Assembly: GCA_000828075.3 (NCBI GenBank)
Contig: JXCB02000023.1
Coordinates: 885,468 to 949,467, forward strand
Origin: Tolypothrix campylonemoides VB511288
GTDB taxonomy: Bacteria > Cyanobacteriota > Cyanobacteriia > Cyanobacteriales > Nostocaceae
Length of the DNA: 64,000 nt
Reading direction: 5' to 3'
Shown in pieces: positions 8,589 to 19,600 of this stretch. A model generated the notes under the pieces. The model did not search any database. It saw nothing but the letters and a program-made list of their open reading frames with translations, and was not told where the DNA came from. Position numbers and translations under genes: made by a program. The stretch's first letter is position 1. Every line of letters starts with the position of its first letter.

Positions 8589-8799
8589 GTGCAATACATC
8601 AAGAAATAAGAACCACAGATGGACAACGGACACTTGCCACAACGGGGGGAACCCCCCTCCGGGTATGCCTTCGGCACGCTTCGCGAACGCCAGTTGCCTA
8701 GGTCGGGAAGCCCTCCTGCAGCACTGGTCTCACCGCAAGGCAGTGTCCTCCAGATGGACACAGATAAATCTGTAGTTGATCCAAACGAGAAGCGCTATA
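8570..8799. mobile_element. 230-bp MITE-like repeat, copy 1
   Basis: It ends in imperfect inverted repeats, TATAGCGGTT on the left and AAGCGCTATA on the right (9 of 10 complementary). A copy of the same 230-bp length lies in inverted orientation at 35345-35574. Over 212 bp (8588-8799) the two differ at a single base (A at 8766). The interior is GC-rich with self-complementary blocks. Flanking TA dinucleotides fit a TA target duplication as made by IS630/mariner-type transposases (inference). Confidence 0.8.
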
Positions 8800-8958
8800 G
8801 TACACGATGACGGAAATAAAGCCCTAATGAAATGATAAGTCTTTCACCGGGCACGATATTAGTGCATGGTCATATTTGTGGAAGAAACAGCAGGGACTAC
8901 TGAACTTCAAAAAAATTGCTGCAGAAGCTATAAGTTCTTGATTTTTATGGTTTACACT

Positions 8959-11145
8959 TTACACCACCTGATAGACAAAACTTAGACTTGCCCAATTATT
9001 CACATCCAATACATATGAGTCAGTCGGTGTACCGTTTATATCTTTGACTGCACTAGCATTATGCAAATCTTGCAGAACGGCTTGTGCAACTTCTAAGGGG
9101 CTAATCAAGGGCTGTATGCGCTGTTGTTCTGCTTTGGGATGCTTAGCAGCTTCTAAAGCAGACAGAGATTGAGTAAAAGGTGCAGTACTAAAGATGAGTT
9201 GGGTTTCACTTAAGGAAGTCGGTCCTTGCACCACCCATTCAAAACCAGCAGTCGTTTGTGGTACCGTGAGCGTTTCCCCCGGAGAAATGACCATATCTTT
9301 GAGTACTGGTTTGACTTCCGATGAGTCTGATTCACTACTTTTGTACCAGGGAACCAGAGCGATCGCACTCCGACTGCTATTCAATCCCAACAGCATCAAA
9401 TAAACAGGGCGATCGCTCACATTTTCCACTCGATACTGTATCTTACTACCAACACTTACAGTAGGAATACCACCGAGTTCAGGATTGAATTGTTTCTTGC
9501 TTGATGTATCAGCGCTTTGGGTTCGCAGTGTTTCTCGTTGTATCACCGCCCGAGGCGTGAGGGTGGCAATAATCTCTAATGTTGCTTTGATCGCCAAGCG
9601 GGAAGATCCTGTATTCTCTGTGAGTCGCCATAATTTTGCCGCCAGCAAGGTTTGTAGTTTTGGTGCTAACCGCTGCGCAGCTACTTTGACTGCATCTCCC
9701 GCTTCCCCTTCAGTATTAGGAATGAGTTCGCCACCAAGAGAAAATAAACCATAACGACTGGGAGACACAACCGTAGGGTTAGTGGCTGCATCTTTATTCT
9801 TCGCTTCTGGTAGTTTCCCAAACACATAATCTGCTGGCTGTTCTCCCGCTACTACGCTTGACACACGGGGGACTGTTGCAAAGGCACTTGTCGCATCTAC
9901 GCGCTCAATTCTTTCGAGTCCAGTATCAAGAGCAACTGTTAAACCTATATTCCGAGGGATAACTCGCACAGCTTCTTGAACAAGTTGCCCGACTTGTGGG
10001 GAAGTCGTACCCTCAAGATTGGAAATTTGCGCTTTTGCTGTTAACCCTGCACGCGATCGGAAAACGAGCTGTGTATTTAACCCTTCTTTTGTCACTATCA
10101 GTCGGGAATTCACTCCGTAGTATTCCAAGACTTGTGCAGGGAGTCCTCCCAGCCACAGTAAAACTGTTTTCCCGTCGTCCTCAATTCCTGTGACGACTCC
10201 TTCTCCCCCAGAAGTGCTGAATTGATGCAAAATATCTGCTATCAGCGTCCGAGAAAGCTGATTTTTCTGATCTAGCAATAGTGCTGGCTGCTGTTTCGTA
10301 CTTCCCAACTGCTGGACAGTAGCACCCACATGAGAAAGACAAACTTGAATTGTCGTTGCTGGTGTAGCTTCCCATAAGTACTGCGTTAAGGCGTAGGTAA
10401 ATAATCCAGCACTAAAACCAGACAACTGCTCTTCCCTTGCCAATTGCTTGGGATCAGAGGTTGCTGACAGCACAATAACTGGCTCTTTTGTGGCAACCTG
10501 CTCTTGTAGCTTACGTTGCAACTCAAGTTCTTCTGCTGACAGGATAGCTTGTTCTGGTACTGGACGGCTGCGAATTCGTAGATTTGTTGGCGGCGAGGAG
10601 GAACGTGTGTAGTAACTCGTATCCAATACTGCTGTTACGTGATTTGTGGCGAGCGATCGCAACATCAGCAGCAGTGTTTCTTCCAATATATAGTTGACAT
10701 TACTTCCTTGTGAACCTTCAATGCCATTAACTGGAACTAGAGCGTTTTGTGTTTCTTGCATTTCCAACTTGACACGGCTGCCGTAGCCACTGTAATGAAA
10801 CACGACCACATCGTCAGGTTTAGCTTGTTTCACCAGATGCTCGAAAAAAGCCGTCTCGATAGATTCCCTTGTCGCTTTTTCATTTGTTAACAAAATAATG
10901 TCTGAGGGTTGGAAACCAAAGCGGTGAATCAAAAGTTCCCTTTGCAGATCCACATCGGTTAGACAACCGAGCAGACCTGGAGCTTGTGGGTACTGATTGA
11001 TACCTACTAATAAAGCCAATTTACGTGGTATGGGTTGTGCCAAAGCTTGGTAATAGCGATTTCCTAGGGTCAACCACTCAGCTTGCGCTGCACCCAATAC
11101 CGTGAGTATAGAGCCAAGCCTTTGTAAAAATGTTCGCCGCTTCAT
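8959..11145 (-). CDS. Caspase-fold (peptidase C14) protein, YS pseudo-orthocaspase type
   Basis: A 728-residue protein. The N-terminus has twin arginines and a hydrophobic stretch (MKRRTFLQRLGSILTVLG), suggesting Tat or Sec export. A p20-like caspase fold follows from LALLVGINQYP (residue 43). The catalytic positions are altered. The His of the usual SGHG motif is Tyr (SGYG, Y121), and the Cys of the usual D-x-C motif is Ser (LDTSYY, S177). Caspase homologues with this YS substitution are known in cyanobacteria and are thought to be non-proteolytic. The C-terminal half (about 320-728) has a beta-rich region, including a typical DUF4384-like segment (VGSKIQYRVENVSDRPVYLMLL). The partner or substrate is unknown. 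Confidence 0.85.
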   Translation of the reverse strand: MKRRTFLQRLGSILTVLGAAQAEWLTLGNRYYQALAQPIPRKLALLVGINQYPQAPGLLGCLTDVDLQRELLIHRFGFQPSDIILLTNEKATRESIETAFFEHLVKQAKPDDVVVFHYSGYGSRVKLEMQETQNALVPVNGIEGSQGSNVNYILEETLLLMLRSLATNHVTAVLDTSYYTRSSSPPTNLRIRSRPVPEQAILSAEELELQRKLQEQVATKEPVIVLSATSDPKQLAREEQLSGFSAGLFTYALTQYLWEATPATTIQVCLSHVGATVQQLGSTKQQPALLLDQKNQLSRTLIADILHQFSTSGGEGVVTGIEDDGKTVLLWLGGLPAQVLEYYGVNSRLIVTKEGLNTQLVFRSRAGLTAKAQISNLEGTTSPQVGQLVQEAVRVIPRNIGLTVALDTGLERIERVDATSAFATVPRVSSVVAGEQPADYVFGKLPEAKNKDAATNPTVVSPSRYGLFSLGGELIPNTEGEAGDAVKVAAQRLAPKLQTLLAAKLWRLTENTGSSRLAIKATLEIIATLTPRAVIQRETLRTQSADTSSKKQFNPELGGIPTVSVGSKIQYRVENVSDRPVYLMLLGLNSSRSAIALVPWYKSSESDSSEVKPVLKDMVISPGETLTVPQTTAGFEWVVQGPTSLSETQLIFSTAPFTQSLSALEAAKHPKAEQQRIQPLISPLEVAQAVLQDLHNASAVKDINGTPTDSYVLDVNNWASLSFVYQVV

Positions 11146-11245
11146 AGTTAGCTATCAGCCCTCAGTCCATCAGCTATAGCTTATAGGGCTGAGGTCTGTA
11201 GTGTAAAGTTACCTTTTATACTTTATTCTTTGCCTTGAATGTGCT

Positions 11246-12433
11246 TTAAATATCGTAAGTATGGACTGGTATTTGCATTGCCCGTGCCAATTCTGCCGCC
11301 ACCTCTGGACGGGAAAATTCTGGTGGAGGTAACTCGCCTCGGCGCAACATTTCCCGCACCTTTGTTCCCGAAAGATGAATGCGCTCTTCCGGAAGACTAG
11401 GACTTGTTTTACTCGTCGCCATTTGATGGGTACGTGTGCAGTAAAAGGCGTGTTCAAACATCATCGGCACAATGCCCAGTTCTTCAGGCTTAAACTCATC
11501 AAATATATGCTGAGCATCATATGTGCCGTAGTAATTACCTACTCCAGCGTGATCTCGTCCGACGATAAAGTGAGTACAACCGTAGTTCTTGCGAATCAGA
11601 GCGTGGAAAATTGCCTCCCGAGGACCAGCATAACGCATAGCCGAGGGATTAATTGCTAAAAGGACGCGGTTATGGGGGTAGTATTTCTCCATCAAAATTT
11701 CGTAACAGCGCATCCGCACATCAGCGGGGATGTCATCTTCTTTCGTCGCTCCAACTAATGGGTGCAAAAATAGACCATCCACAATTTCCAAAGCACACTT
11801 TTGGATATATTCATGAGCGCGGTGGATGGGGTTGCGAGTTTGGAACCCAACAATAGTTTTCCAGCCCATTTCCTGAAACAACTGCCGAGACTCGACGGGA
11901 TCAACTTGGTATTTTGGAAATAGAGGATGAGGGTGGCGTTCTAATAACCACACATCACCTGCTAAATGTACAGAAGCTTGATTGTAGAGTACCTTTACAC
12001 CAGGATGGTTTGAATCATTGGTTCGATAAACATGAATAGCTTCACGGATCTTGTCGTAGTGGTATTTTTCTGTAAGTTCCAATACCCCGATAAATTGACC
12101 AGCACGATTATCTAAACGAATCAAACCGCCTTCTTGCAAGGGGGCGGCGGCTTCCTCATCCACCGAGAGTGTAACCGGAATTGACCAAACAGTCCCGTTA
12201 GCGAGCCGCATTTCTGTAACAACACGGTTATAGTCCTCCTGATTCATAAAACCAGTCAGTGGACTAAAACCACCAATTCCAATCATTTGCAAATCTGATA
12301 CCGCCCTTTCATCAAGTTGAACTCGCGGTAGAAAGTCAGCTTTTGAGAGAAATACTTGTTTTTGCTCAGGTGTAGCGATGCGATTCACTAATTGCCCACC
12401 ATGAGGGGCTATGTTGTCAAGATTATAACTCAA
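11246..12433 (-). CDS. sat: ATP sulfurylase (sulfate adenylyltransferase)
   Basis: It activates sulfate with ATP to give adenosine 5'-phosphosulfate and pyrophosphate, the first step of assimilatory sulfate reduction in the cytoplasm. The 395-residue length matches the monofunctional bacterial/cyanobacterial form. Active-site motifs are [11 protein letters not shown] (about residues 198-208) and GRDHAGVG (about 291-298). The ATG at 12433 gives the standard N-terminus ([18 protein letters not shown]). There is no APS kinase domain and no sulfur-assimilation neighbour. Confidence 0.95.
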   Translation of the reverse strand: MSYNLDNIAPHGGQLVNRIATPEQKQVFLSKADFLPRVQLDERAVSDLQMIGIGGFSPLTGFMNQEDYNRVVTEMRLANGTVWSIPVTLSVDEEAAAPLQEGGLIRLDNRAGQFIGVLELTEKYHYDKIREAIHVYRTNDSNHPGVKVLYNQASVHLAGDVWLLERHPHPLFPKYQVDPVESRQLFQEMGWKTIVGFQTRNPIHRAHEYIQKCALEIVDGLFLHPLVGATKEDDIPADVRMRCYEILMEKYYPHNRVLLAINPSAMRYAGPREAIFHALIRKNYGCTHFIVGRDHAGVGNYYGTYDAQHIFDEFKPEELGIVPMMFEHAFYCTRTHQMATSKTSPSLPEERIHLSGTKVREMLRRGELPPPEFSRPEVAAELARAMQIPVHTYDI

Positions 12434-12548
12434 GGTAGTCCTTTGTTTGCGATAACTACATTTTTTTTAAAGCTATGTATAACTTACCAAACCGTAGGCA
12501 CGTATAGAGCAAAGATTATAGTTATTCGCAAATAGAAAGTAGGAAAAG

Positions 12549-12588
12549 ATGAGGGAGGGAGAGAGAGGGAGAGGGAGGGAGGGAGAGA
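12549..12588. repeat. Purine-rich GAGGGA tandem repeat
   Basis: A 40-bp run of imperfect GAGGGA/GGGAGA units between mnmA and sat; a cyanobacterial short tandem repeat. Confidence 0.7.
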
Positions 12589-12662
12589 TTCCAACTTTTG
12601 AATTTTGAATTGATTTGTCCCCTTGCTCTCCTACTCCTGATTCCCCATACCTCATTCATCAT

Positions 12663-13718
12663 CTAGCTAAATTGTTCAATAATCCCGCCACCCAACACTT
12701 TGTCCCCGTTGTACCAAACTGCAGCTTGTCCGGGGGTAATGCTAAACTGAGGTTCATCAAATACTACGCGGATACGCGAGTTTTCCAAGGGAATGACTGT
12801 TACTGGTACAGGAGTGGAACGGTAGCGAATTTGAACTTCAGTGCGAATCGGGGTTGATGGTTCGGAGATAGATACCCAATTGACCCGCCCTACGGTGCAT
12901 TCGCCTTGAGTTGCTTTGGTGCGATCGCCCACAATCACTCTATTGTTAACCGCATCCAATTCAATCACATACAACGGTTCAGCTGCGGCGACTCCCAAGC
13001 CTTTACGTTGACCTACCGTGTAATGATGGATACCATCGTGTTGCCCGAGCACCTTGCCTGTGGGATCAACTATATCGCCTTTTTTGGGCGCAAGATATTT
13101 GTCAAGAAACGCTCGCATGGAACCGTTGCTTTCCACTAAGCATAAGTCCTGGCTTTCTGGCTTATCTGCTGTTTTCAAACCGTGTTCTGTGGCAAGACGA
13201 CGAGTGTCAGTTTTTTGGAGTTCTCCTAGAGGAAATACAGTGCCTGCTAGTAAATCTTGCGACAAGTCATAGAGAAAGTAGGACTGATCCTTATTGCGGT
13301 CAAATGCTCGTAATAACTGGTAACGTCCAGTTGCTTGATCATACTCAATGCGGGCATAATGACCGGTGGCAATGCGATCGCATTCTAAATTTTCGCGAGC
13401 ATACTGCAACATCGGACCAAATTTCACAGTTTTATTGCACTGCGAGCAAGGCAAAGGAGTGATTCCAGTACTGTAACCAGCTACCAGATAATCGACGATA
13501 TTGGTCTGAAAGACATCGCGAATATCAACAATATGATGGGGAATGCCCAGTTGTTCGCAAACTCTAGCCGCGTCAATCATACCTTCAGAGCAGCACTGAC
13601 CTTTCCCTTTCATCAGCCAAAGGGTCAGACCAATAACTTCATAACCTTGATCGTGCAAAATGGCTGCTGCGGTGGAACTATCTACGCCACCAGAAAGACC
13701 AACGACTACTTTCTTCAT
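12663..13718 (-). CDS. mnmA: tRNA-uridine 2-sulfurtransferase
   Basis: It thiolates U34 at the wobble position of tRNA-Lys, -Glu and -Gln, using ATP and persulfide sulfur. The 351-residue length is usual. The PP-loop is GLSGGVDSS (residues 8-16). The catalytic Cys pair appears as PLPCSQCN (first Cys near residue 94) and in ESQDLCLVE (near residue 191). The C-terminal beta-barrel domain ([12 protein letters not shown] onward) is complete. It is single on the leftward strand; the following gene, sat, is unrelated. Confidence 0.95.
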   Translation of the reverse strand: MKKVVVGLSGGVDSSTAAAILHDQGYEVIGLTLWLMKGKGQCCSEGMIDAARVCEQLGIPHHIVDIRDVFQTNIVDYLVAGYSTGITPLPCSQCNKTVKFGPMLQYARENLECDRIATGHYARIEYDQATGRYQLLRAFDRNKDQSYFLYDLSQDLLAGTVFPLGELQKTDTRRLATEHGLKTADKPESQDLCLVESNGSMRAFLDKYLAPKKGDIVDPTGKVLGQHDGIHHYTVGQRKGLGVAAAEPLYVIELDAVNNRVIVGDRTKATQGECTVGRVNWVSISEPSTPIRTEVQIRYRSTPVPVTVIPLENSRIRVVFDEPQFSITPGQAAVWYNGDKVLGGGIIEQFS

Positions 13719-13796
13719 CTGCGGAAAAATGGCTAGGCTACTGGTTCTAGCTTAACACTGTCAACCGAAGGCTTATGATTGACACGCGCATTCTCA

Positions 13797-13827
13797 GATT
13801 CCCGACTTCTTAAAGAAATCGGGAATC
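13797..13827. repeat. Intergenic hairpin repeat
   Basis: GATTCCCGACTTCTT (13797-13811) is complementary to the following AAGAAATCGGGAATC apart from one mismatch, giving a 15-bp stem with almost no loop. This kind of hairpin is recurrent in cyanobacterial intergenic DNA. No T run follows, so a terminator role is doubtful. Confidence 0.6.
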
Positions 13828-14008
13828 TTAATTGTTCACAAATGATTTAGGATTGCTATATTAAGCTTGTTATTCCTACTTCATTGTTTATTCCTTCTGA
13901 AGTTTTGCTGCTACTAAGTTGTCAAGACTAAAAGAACTGCATACAGTTAACAGCCAGAATACTTGAGCGTACGACGCTAATTTCTTCTTTTTGAATTTTG
14001 AATTGCTT

Positions 14009-14881
14009 ATGTCTGGTGCAATACCTTATCCATTTATAGCATCCACCAGTTTCAGCCGATTATTAACACTCAATCCTTTACGGTTCCATATTTTCTCTTT
14101 TCGACTACAGTCCATCTTGCCTCTAGTGGTAGGAGGATGTTTGCTGTTTATTTCCAACTCCACCCAAGCATATGCTCAAATCAAAACGGGTGAGGTTTTG
14201 CTGACTCAAAGGGTGTATCAAGACTTACCGCCACCTCCCAATGTTCCAGTGGCTCCTTATGGTCAAGAGCCATTACCGCAAGTGCCGACAGGAGAGCCAT
14301 ATTCCACAGACGCCCAAAATAGTGTAGAATTCCGAGCACCGTCAAATCAATATAACCAAAACTTTGGGCGCTACCAAGTGTACGTTTATGGCAGTAATTT
14401 GCGGCGACAACTGCCAGAAGTACGTGACATCGTACCAGATGCGTTTATAAAACGGTTAGGAAGACGTGAGGTCATTCAGGCAGGAGTATTTCGCAGCGAA
14501 TCAGGTGCCCGAGACAGAGCTAGACAGTTGCAATCCAGGGGTATAGGTAACACACGAATCGCCAGCTACAACGGACAAAATATACCCAATTATCCTGATA
14601 CAGGAGATTATAACGGGTATCCTGGAGGGGATTATGGCGGAAATCGGTCTAACAATTACTATGTCGTTATTCCTACCAAGTTGGAAGATTTACCTCGCTA
14701 CAGGTACGAAATCAAACGCTATGTCAGACGACCAGATGTACCCGTTATCCCCAGAGATGAACCGCGAGGACCACACGTAGCAGTTGGACCATTTGCCAAA
14801 CGTTGGCTGGCAGAAGAGTGGAACAACTATCTGCGGCGAGATTCAAGATTTGGTAATGCCAGGGTTTACTACGGCAAATAA
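14009..14881 (+). CDS. Exported SPOR-domain-like protein
   Basis: The ATG at 14009 (MSGAIPYPF) is chosen; the frame extends upstream only to a TTG in a low-complexity TTGAATTT tract. Hydrophobic residues at about 35-60, ending QAYAQ, act as a signal peptide or anchor. A Pro-rich linker (PPPPNVPVAPYGQEPLPQVP) follows. Two SPOR-like halves then appear, IQAGVFRSESGARDRARQLQ (about 155-174) and GPHVAVGPFAKRWLAEEWNNYL (about 260-281), split by a Gly/Tyr/Asn-rich spacer. SPOR domains bind denuded glycan strands of septal peptidoglycan. The function here is inferred from the domain only. Confidence 0.72.
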   Translation: MSGAIPYPFIASTSFSRLLTLNPLRFHIFSFRLQSILPLVVGGCLLFISNSTQAYAQIKTGEVLLTQRVYQDLPPPPNVPVAPYGQEPLPQVPTGEPYSTDAQNSVEFRAPSNQYNQNFGRYQVYVYGSNLRRQLPEVRDIVPDAFIKRLGRREVIQAGVFRSESGARDRARQLQSRGIGNTRIASYNGQNIPNYPDTGDYNGYPGGDYGGNRSNNYYVVIPTKLEDLPRYRYEIKRYVRRPDVPVIPRDEPRGPHVAVGPFAKRWLAEEWNNYLRRDSRFGNARVYYGK

Positions 14882-14980
14882 AAAGTGCTGGGTGGTGAGT
14901 GCTGAGTAGGATAAAGAAAAGTAGGAAAAAATGGCTCAGCATTCATTGCTTGGAACTTAAGACTTGAGGACTTAAAACTG

Positions 14981-16642
14981 ATGCAGGACAGGCAAGAACA
15001 AACTTCACAAGTGGTCGTCACCGCACAGCAGATGCGCGATATTGAAGAGCGCATTTTTGCAGCGGGAATGCCTGTAGCGGCTTTGATGGAAAAAGTTGCA
15101 GGACTTATTGCCCGTCGCATTCAGGATATTTACCCCCTTTTTGGAGAACACGGGGACAAGAGCAAAGCTTCCTCATCCCCCTCACTCCCTCACTCCCTCA
15201 CTCCCTCACTCCCTCACTCCCTCACTCCCTTACTCCCTCACTCCCGCGTAGGAATTCTGGTTGGTCCTGGTCATAATGGCGGTGATGCTTTGGTCGTTGC
15301 CCGAGAGTTACACTTTCGGGGTTATGAAGTTTTGATATATTGCCCTTTCTCTAAACTCAAGGAATTAACTTCGCAACATTTGCAGTATGCTAAGAGTTTG
15401 GACATACCATATTATGAAGCAATTGAACCACTGCAAAATTGTGATTTGTTGATTGATGGGCTGTTTGGATTTGGCTTAGAAAGAACGCTCACAGATCCAG
15501 TTGCAACGGCTATCAATCAGCTCAATGAATGGAAGAAACCAATTATTAGTATCGATTTGCCTTCGGGGTTGCACACAGATACAGGTGAGGTGTTGGGAAC
15601 TGTGGTGCGTGCTACGCATACCTTATGCTTGGGTTTGTGGAAGGTTGGCCTATTGCAAGACCATGCTCTTGATTATGTCGGCAAAGCTGAGTTAATCGAT
15701 TTTGATATTCCCTTGGCTGATATACAAGCTGTACTAGAAAATTCACCAAGCATTAAACGTATCACAAAAACAACTGCACTCTCCACTCTGCCTCTACCTC
15801 GTCCGCCAGTTACTCACAAGTACAAGGAAGGACATTTACTGCTAATTTGTGGATCGCGTCGGTATTCCGGAGGGGCAATATTAACCGGGTTGGGCGCGCG
15901 AGCAAGTGGTGTGGGAATGCTCTCCATTGCTGTACCAGAATCGCTGAAATCTATAATGGTGGCACAGTTGCCGGAAGCGCTGATTATCGGATGTCCAGAA
16001 ACAGATTCTGGGGCGATCGCCCAACTGCAACTCCCAGCAAAAACAGATCTGAGTTCATTTAGTGCGATCGCCTGCGGTCCCGGTTTAACACAAGACGCCA
16101 GCCCAATTTTACAACAAGTGTTAGATAGGACCAACCCCTTAGTTTTGGATGCTGATGGCTTGAATATCTTAGCTCAAATGGGAACTTTAACCACGCTACA
16201 AAAAAGACAATCAATCACAGTACTTACACCACATACTGGTGAATTCAAACGGTTGTTTCCTGAGATTCCTGATGCCAGCAAGGACAGAATCAAGGCAACG
16301 CGGGAAGCTGCGGCGCAAAGTGGCGCAGTGGTGTTATTGAAAGGCGCAAGGACTGTTATTGCCAACTCCCAAGGTATCGTTTGGATTAATCCCGAAAGTA
16401 CCCCAGCTTTGGCGCGTGGTGGTAGTGGAGATGTCTTAACTGGGCTTATGGGTGGATTGCTGGCGCAAGCTTCTTCTAAAAAGATTCCTGTAGAGGAGAT
16501 AGTGGCAACTGCTGCTTGGTGGCACTCTCAAGCAGCAATTTTAGCAGCACAAGAGCGGACAGAGTTGGGAGTAGATGCGTATACCCTGACAAATTATCTC
16601 ATAGCTGTTTTGGCATCAACCTCAACAAACCTTCTACAGTGA
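14981..16642 (+). CDS. nnr: Bifunctional NAD(P)HX epimerase / ADP-dependent NAD(P)HX dehydratase
   Basis: It repairs hydrated NAD(P)H. The N-terminal YjeF/NnrE domain (about 1-230) epimerises S- and R-forms, and the C-terminal ribokinase-like NnrD domain (about 260-553) dehydrates S-NAD(P)HX using ADP. Motifs are GPGHNGGDALV (95-105), DLPSGLHTDTG, CGPGLTQ, and the ADP-binding/catalytic block ARGGSGDVLTGLMGGLLAQ. Residues 57-88 are an unusual Ser/Pro/Leu/His insertion (repeated SLPHSLTP) encoded by an 8-bp tandem repeat. It starts 99 bp after the SPOR gene on the same strand. Confidence 0.93.
   Translation: MQDRQEQTSQVVVTAQQMRDIEERIFAAGMPVAALMEKVAGLIARRIQDIYPLFGEHGDKSKASSSPSLPHSLTPSLPHSLTPLLPHSRVGILVGPGHNGGDALVVARELHFRGYEVLIYCPFSKLKELTSQHLQYAKSLDIPYYEAIEPLQNCDLLIDGLFGFGLERTLTDPVATAINQLNEWKKPIISIDLPSGLHTDTGEVLGTVVRATHTLCLGLWKVGLLQDHALDYVGKAELIDFDIPLADIQAVLENSPSIKRITKTTALSTLPLPRPPVTHKYKEGHLLLICGSRRYSGGAILTGLGARASGVGMLSIAVPESLKSIMVAQLPEALIIGCPETDSGAIAQLQLPAKTDLSSFSAIACGPGLTQDASPILQQVLDRTNPLVLDADGLNILAQMGTLTTLQKRQSITVLTPHTGEFKRLFPEIPDASKDRIKATREAAAQSGAVVLLKGARTVIANSQGIVWINPESTPALARGGSGDVLTGLMGGLLAQASSKKIPVEEIVATAAWWHSQAAILAAQERTELGVDAYTLTNYLIAVLASTSTNLLQ
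15170..15245. repeat. In-frame ACTCCCTC octanucleotide repeat inside nnr
   Basis: About eight copies of ACTCCCTC (one with TTACTCCC) fill codons 65-88 of nnr. Because 8 is not a multiple of 3, loss or gain of one unit would shift the frame; the present copy number keeps the gene open. The complementary class (GAGTGAGG) recurs at 62985-63050. Confidence 0.85.
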
Positions 16643-16696
16643 ATTTGTACTCACCTTTTTTATCGCTGTAAGTCTTGAAAATAAAGGCTTACATTT

Positions 16697-19600
16697 TTAC
16701 TTGGTTTGGGTTAAGTTCATAGCATACGCCTTCTCTAAACACAGCTTCAATTTTTCTGCCAGCATCCGTACATTGGGTTCTTCAAGCAAGGTATAGTGAG
16801 AGCCGGGAATATGATAAACATCAATTCCTCCAGTGATGAATTCGCCCCAACCAAATAGCGGATCATATTGCATACCTGTAGCTTCCTCCCGCTCCTTATC
16901 GTCAGTCCGCAGCAAGATCATTCGACCCGGGTACTCCTGGAAGATGTATTGACTCTGAGCTTGGTGATTAGCTCCTAAGATGTCTATGTGGTTGTCACCC
17001 TCAGGTAGAGGCTCGGAAATTCCTAACAAATGCATATATTTGTGTCGGATGTGGTACGTTCCCCACTCACGCCAGCCCACAAGCTTTTGCTGAAGGTAGG
17101 CAAGTCCTTGTTGTCTAAAATTATTTACGTGCTCAAAAACTCTGTTTATAAAGGGCAATCGCTTCTCAGAACCTGGAACACTGGTATCAATCATAGCTAG
17201 AATAGCCACTTTCTCACCTTGCCTATGGAGTTGCTGAGCTATCTCCAAGGCAACTATACCCCCGAAAGAGTATCCTCCTATAGAATAAGGACCTTTAGGT
17301 TGAATAGTTTGCATTTCTTGAATGTAAAGCGCTGCCATGTCCTCAACTCGGGTTAAGAGAGGCTGTTTTCCATCTAGTCCTCGTGGTTGTAGCCCATAAA
17401 CTGGTTGATCCGATCCCAAATACATTGCTATCGGGCGGTAACACAGAATTTCTCCACCCATAGGGTGCATGAAGAATAAAGGTGGCTTGGAACCGTTAGG
17501 CTGAATTGCTACCAAGGATGACCAAGTATCTATTGATGTGTCCTCCCCAAGCGCCCCTAGCAAAACCTGATCACCAGTTACTTTTTCTTGTGCAGGACAA
17601 AGCATTTTGGCAAGAGTTTCCACTGTACCTGATTGAAAAAGGGTGGCTAGAGGCAGTTTTTTGCCGAATTTCGTCTCTATTTGCCCGAATAAATGTACTG
17701 CTAGTAAGGAATGTCCGCCTAAGTCGAAAAAGTTGTCTTTAATGCCAATGGGTTGGACGCGTAAAACTTCTTCCCAAATCTGGACAAGTTCTTGTTCTAA
17801 CTGATTGCGGGGAGCAACAAAGTTTTCTTTGGAATCTGGTTTTGCTAAGTCAGGCGCTGGAAGGACGCTGCGGTTTACTTTACCGCTAGGAGTCAGGGGC
17901 AAGGCTTCCAACAACACAAAAGCGAAGGGTACCATATACTCAGGCAGCTTTTCTCTAAGAAAGCGACGCAAGTCACTTAAGCTAAGTGCTGAACCTTCAT
18001 TGGAAACAACATACGCTACCAAGCGTTTTTCGCCGCTGGCATCTTCACGCGCAACGACCACAGTCTGAAGTACAGATGGGTGTTGGCTCAGGACAGCCTC
18101 TATCTCTCCTAATTCTATGCGAAATCCCCGTATTTTTACTTGATAATCACTGCGTCCGATGAACTCAATGCTACCATCAGGTAAAAAGCGGGCTAAGTCC
18201 CCAGTTTTATATACGCGTGCCCCTTCTTTTGGGCGAAAAGGGTCGGGAATAAATTTTTCATTTGTTAATTCTGGGCGGTTGAGATAACCTCGCGCCAGTC
18301 CTAAACCACCAATGTGCAGTTCCCCAGGCACGCCAATGGGAACTGGTTGCATATGAGAGTCTAGCAGATAAATTTGTGTGTTAGCAATTGGGCGACCGAG
18401 AGGGACAATTTTTACCCGCTCATCCTGTTGTGCGGGAATCGGATAGGTGGCGACAATCCCACAGGTTTCTGTTTGACCAAACATATTGATTAATCGTGCC
18501 TTATGCTTGAAGCCAAACGTCCATTGAGTGGGAATATCAGACATCAATGGTTCGCTCGCAGAAACAATCAAGCGCAATTTGTTGTCTAATAGTGCTTGTC
18601 TTGTTCTTGGTTCTAAACCAGCCAGTGTATGAATACAGTTGCGCCAGTAAGAGGGAACGATATCAATAACTGTGACATCGTATTGTTTGATTGCCGTAAA
18701 CAGCGCTCTTGGGTCTGTTCTCTGTTCGGAAGTCGCAATTTTTACAGTAGCGCCAGCAGCCAGAGGCACCATTAATTGCCTAACGGAAGACGAGAAAGCA
18801 ATGGATGCTGTATGCAAATACACATCTTCTGCTGTGATACCTAGCGCACGCCCCATAGCTTGCGCGTAGTGACACAAATTAGCGTGTGTAACTTGAACCC
18901 CCTTGGGCTTTCCGGTTGACCCAGAGGTGTAAATTACATAAGCTAAGTTGGCAGCTGTTGCTGTTTGGTTTAAGTTTTCTTCTGAGTGTTGGGCAATTGA
19001 TTGCCAATCTCTATCAAAGCAAACGACTTGCGCTGTATGTTCGGGAAGTTCTGTTATCAAACACTCCTGAGTCAACAACACCAAAGGTTGAGAGTTTTGC
19101 AACATGAACGCCAAGCGCTCTTTAGGGTACGATGGGTCTAAAGGCACGTAAGCTCCACCCGCTTTGAGAATCGCCAACAGTCCCACGACCATTTCTAGGG
19201 AGCGTTCCACAAAGATGCCAACCAGTACCTCTGGACCAACTCCCAAAGTCTTTAGGTACTGCGCCAGTTGATTAGCAAGGGCGTTCAACTCCAGGTAAGT
19301 CAGTTGCTGGTCTTCATACATCACCACCACATTGTTTGGAGTACGCTCTACCAGTTGTTCAAACAACTCATGGATACACTTATCCTGGGGATAGTTGGTA
19401 TCAGTATCGTTCCACTCATACACTAACTGGTGACGCTCGGCTGCTGTTAGCAGTGGTAACTCGCTAATATGCTGCTGTGGGTTAGCAATAATTCCTGACA
19501 ACAATGTCTGGAAATGCCCACTCATTCGGCTTATAGTGCAAGCATCAAACAGATCAGTGTTGTATTCCCACAACCCTTGCAGTCCTTGTTCTGTTTCCGT

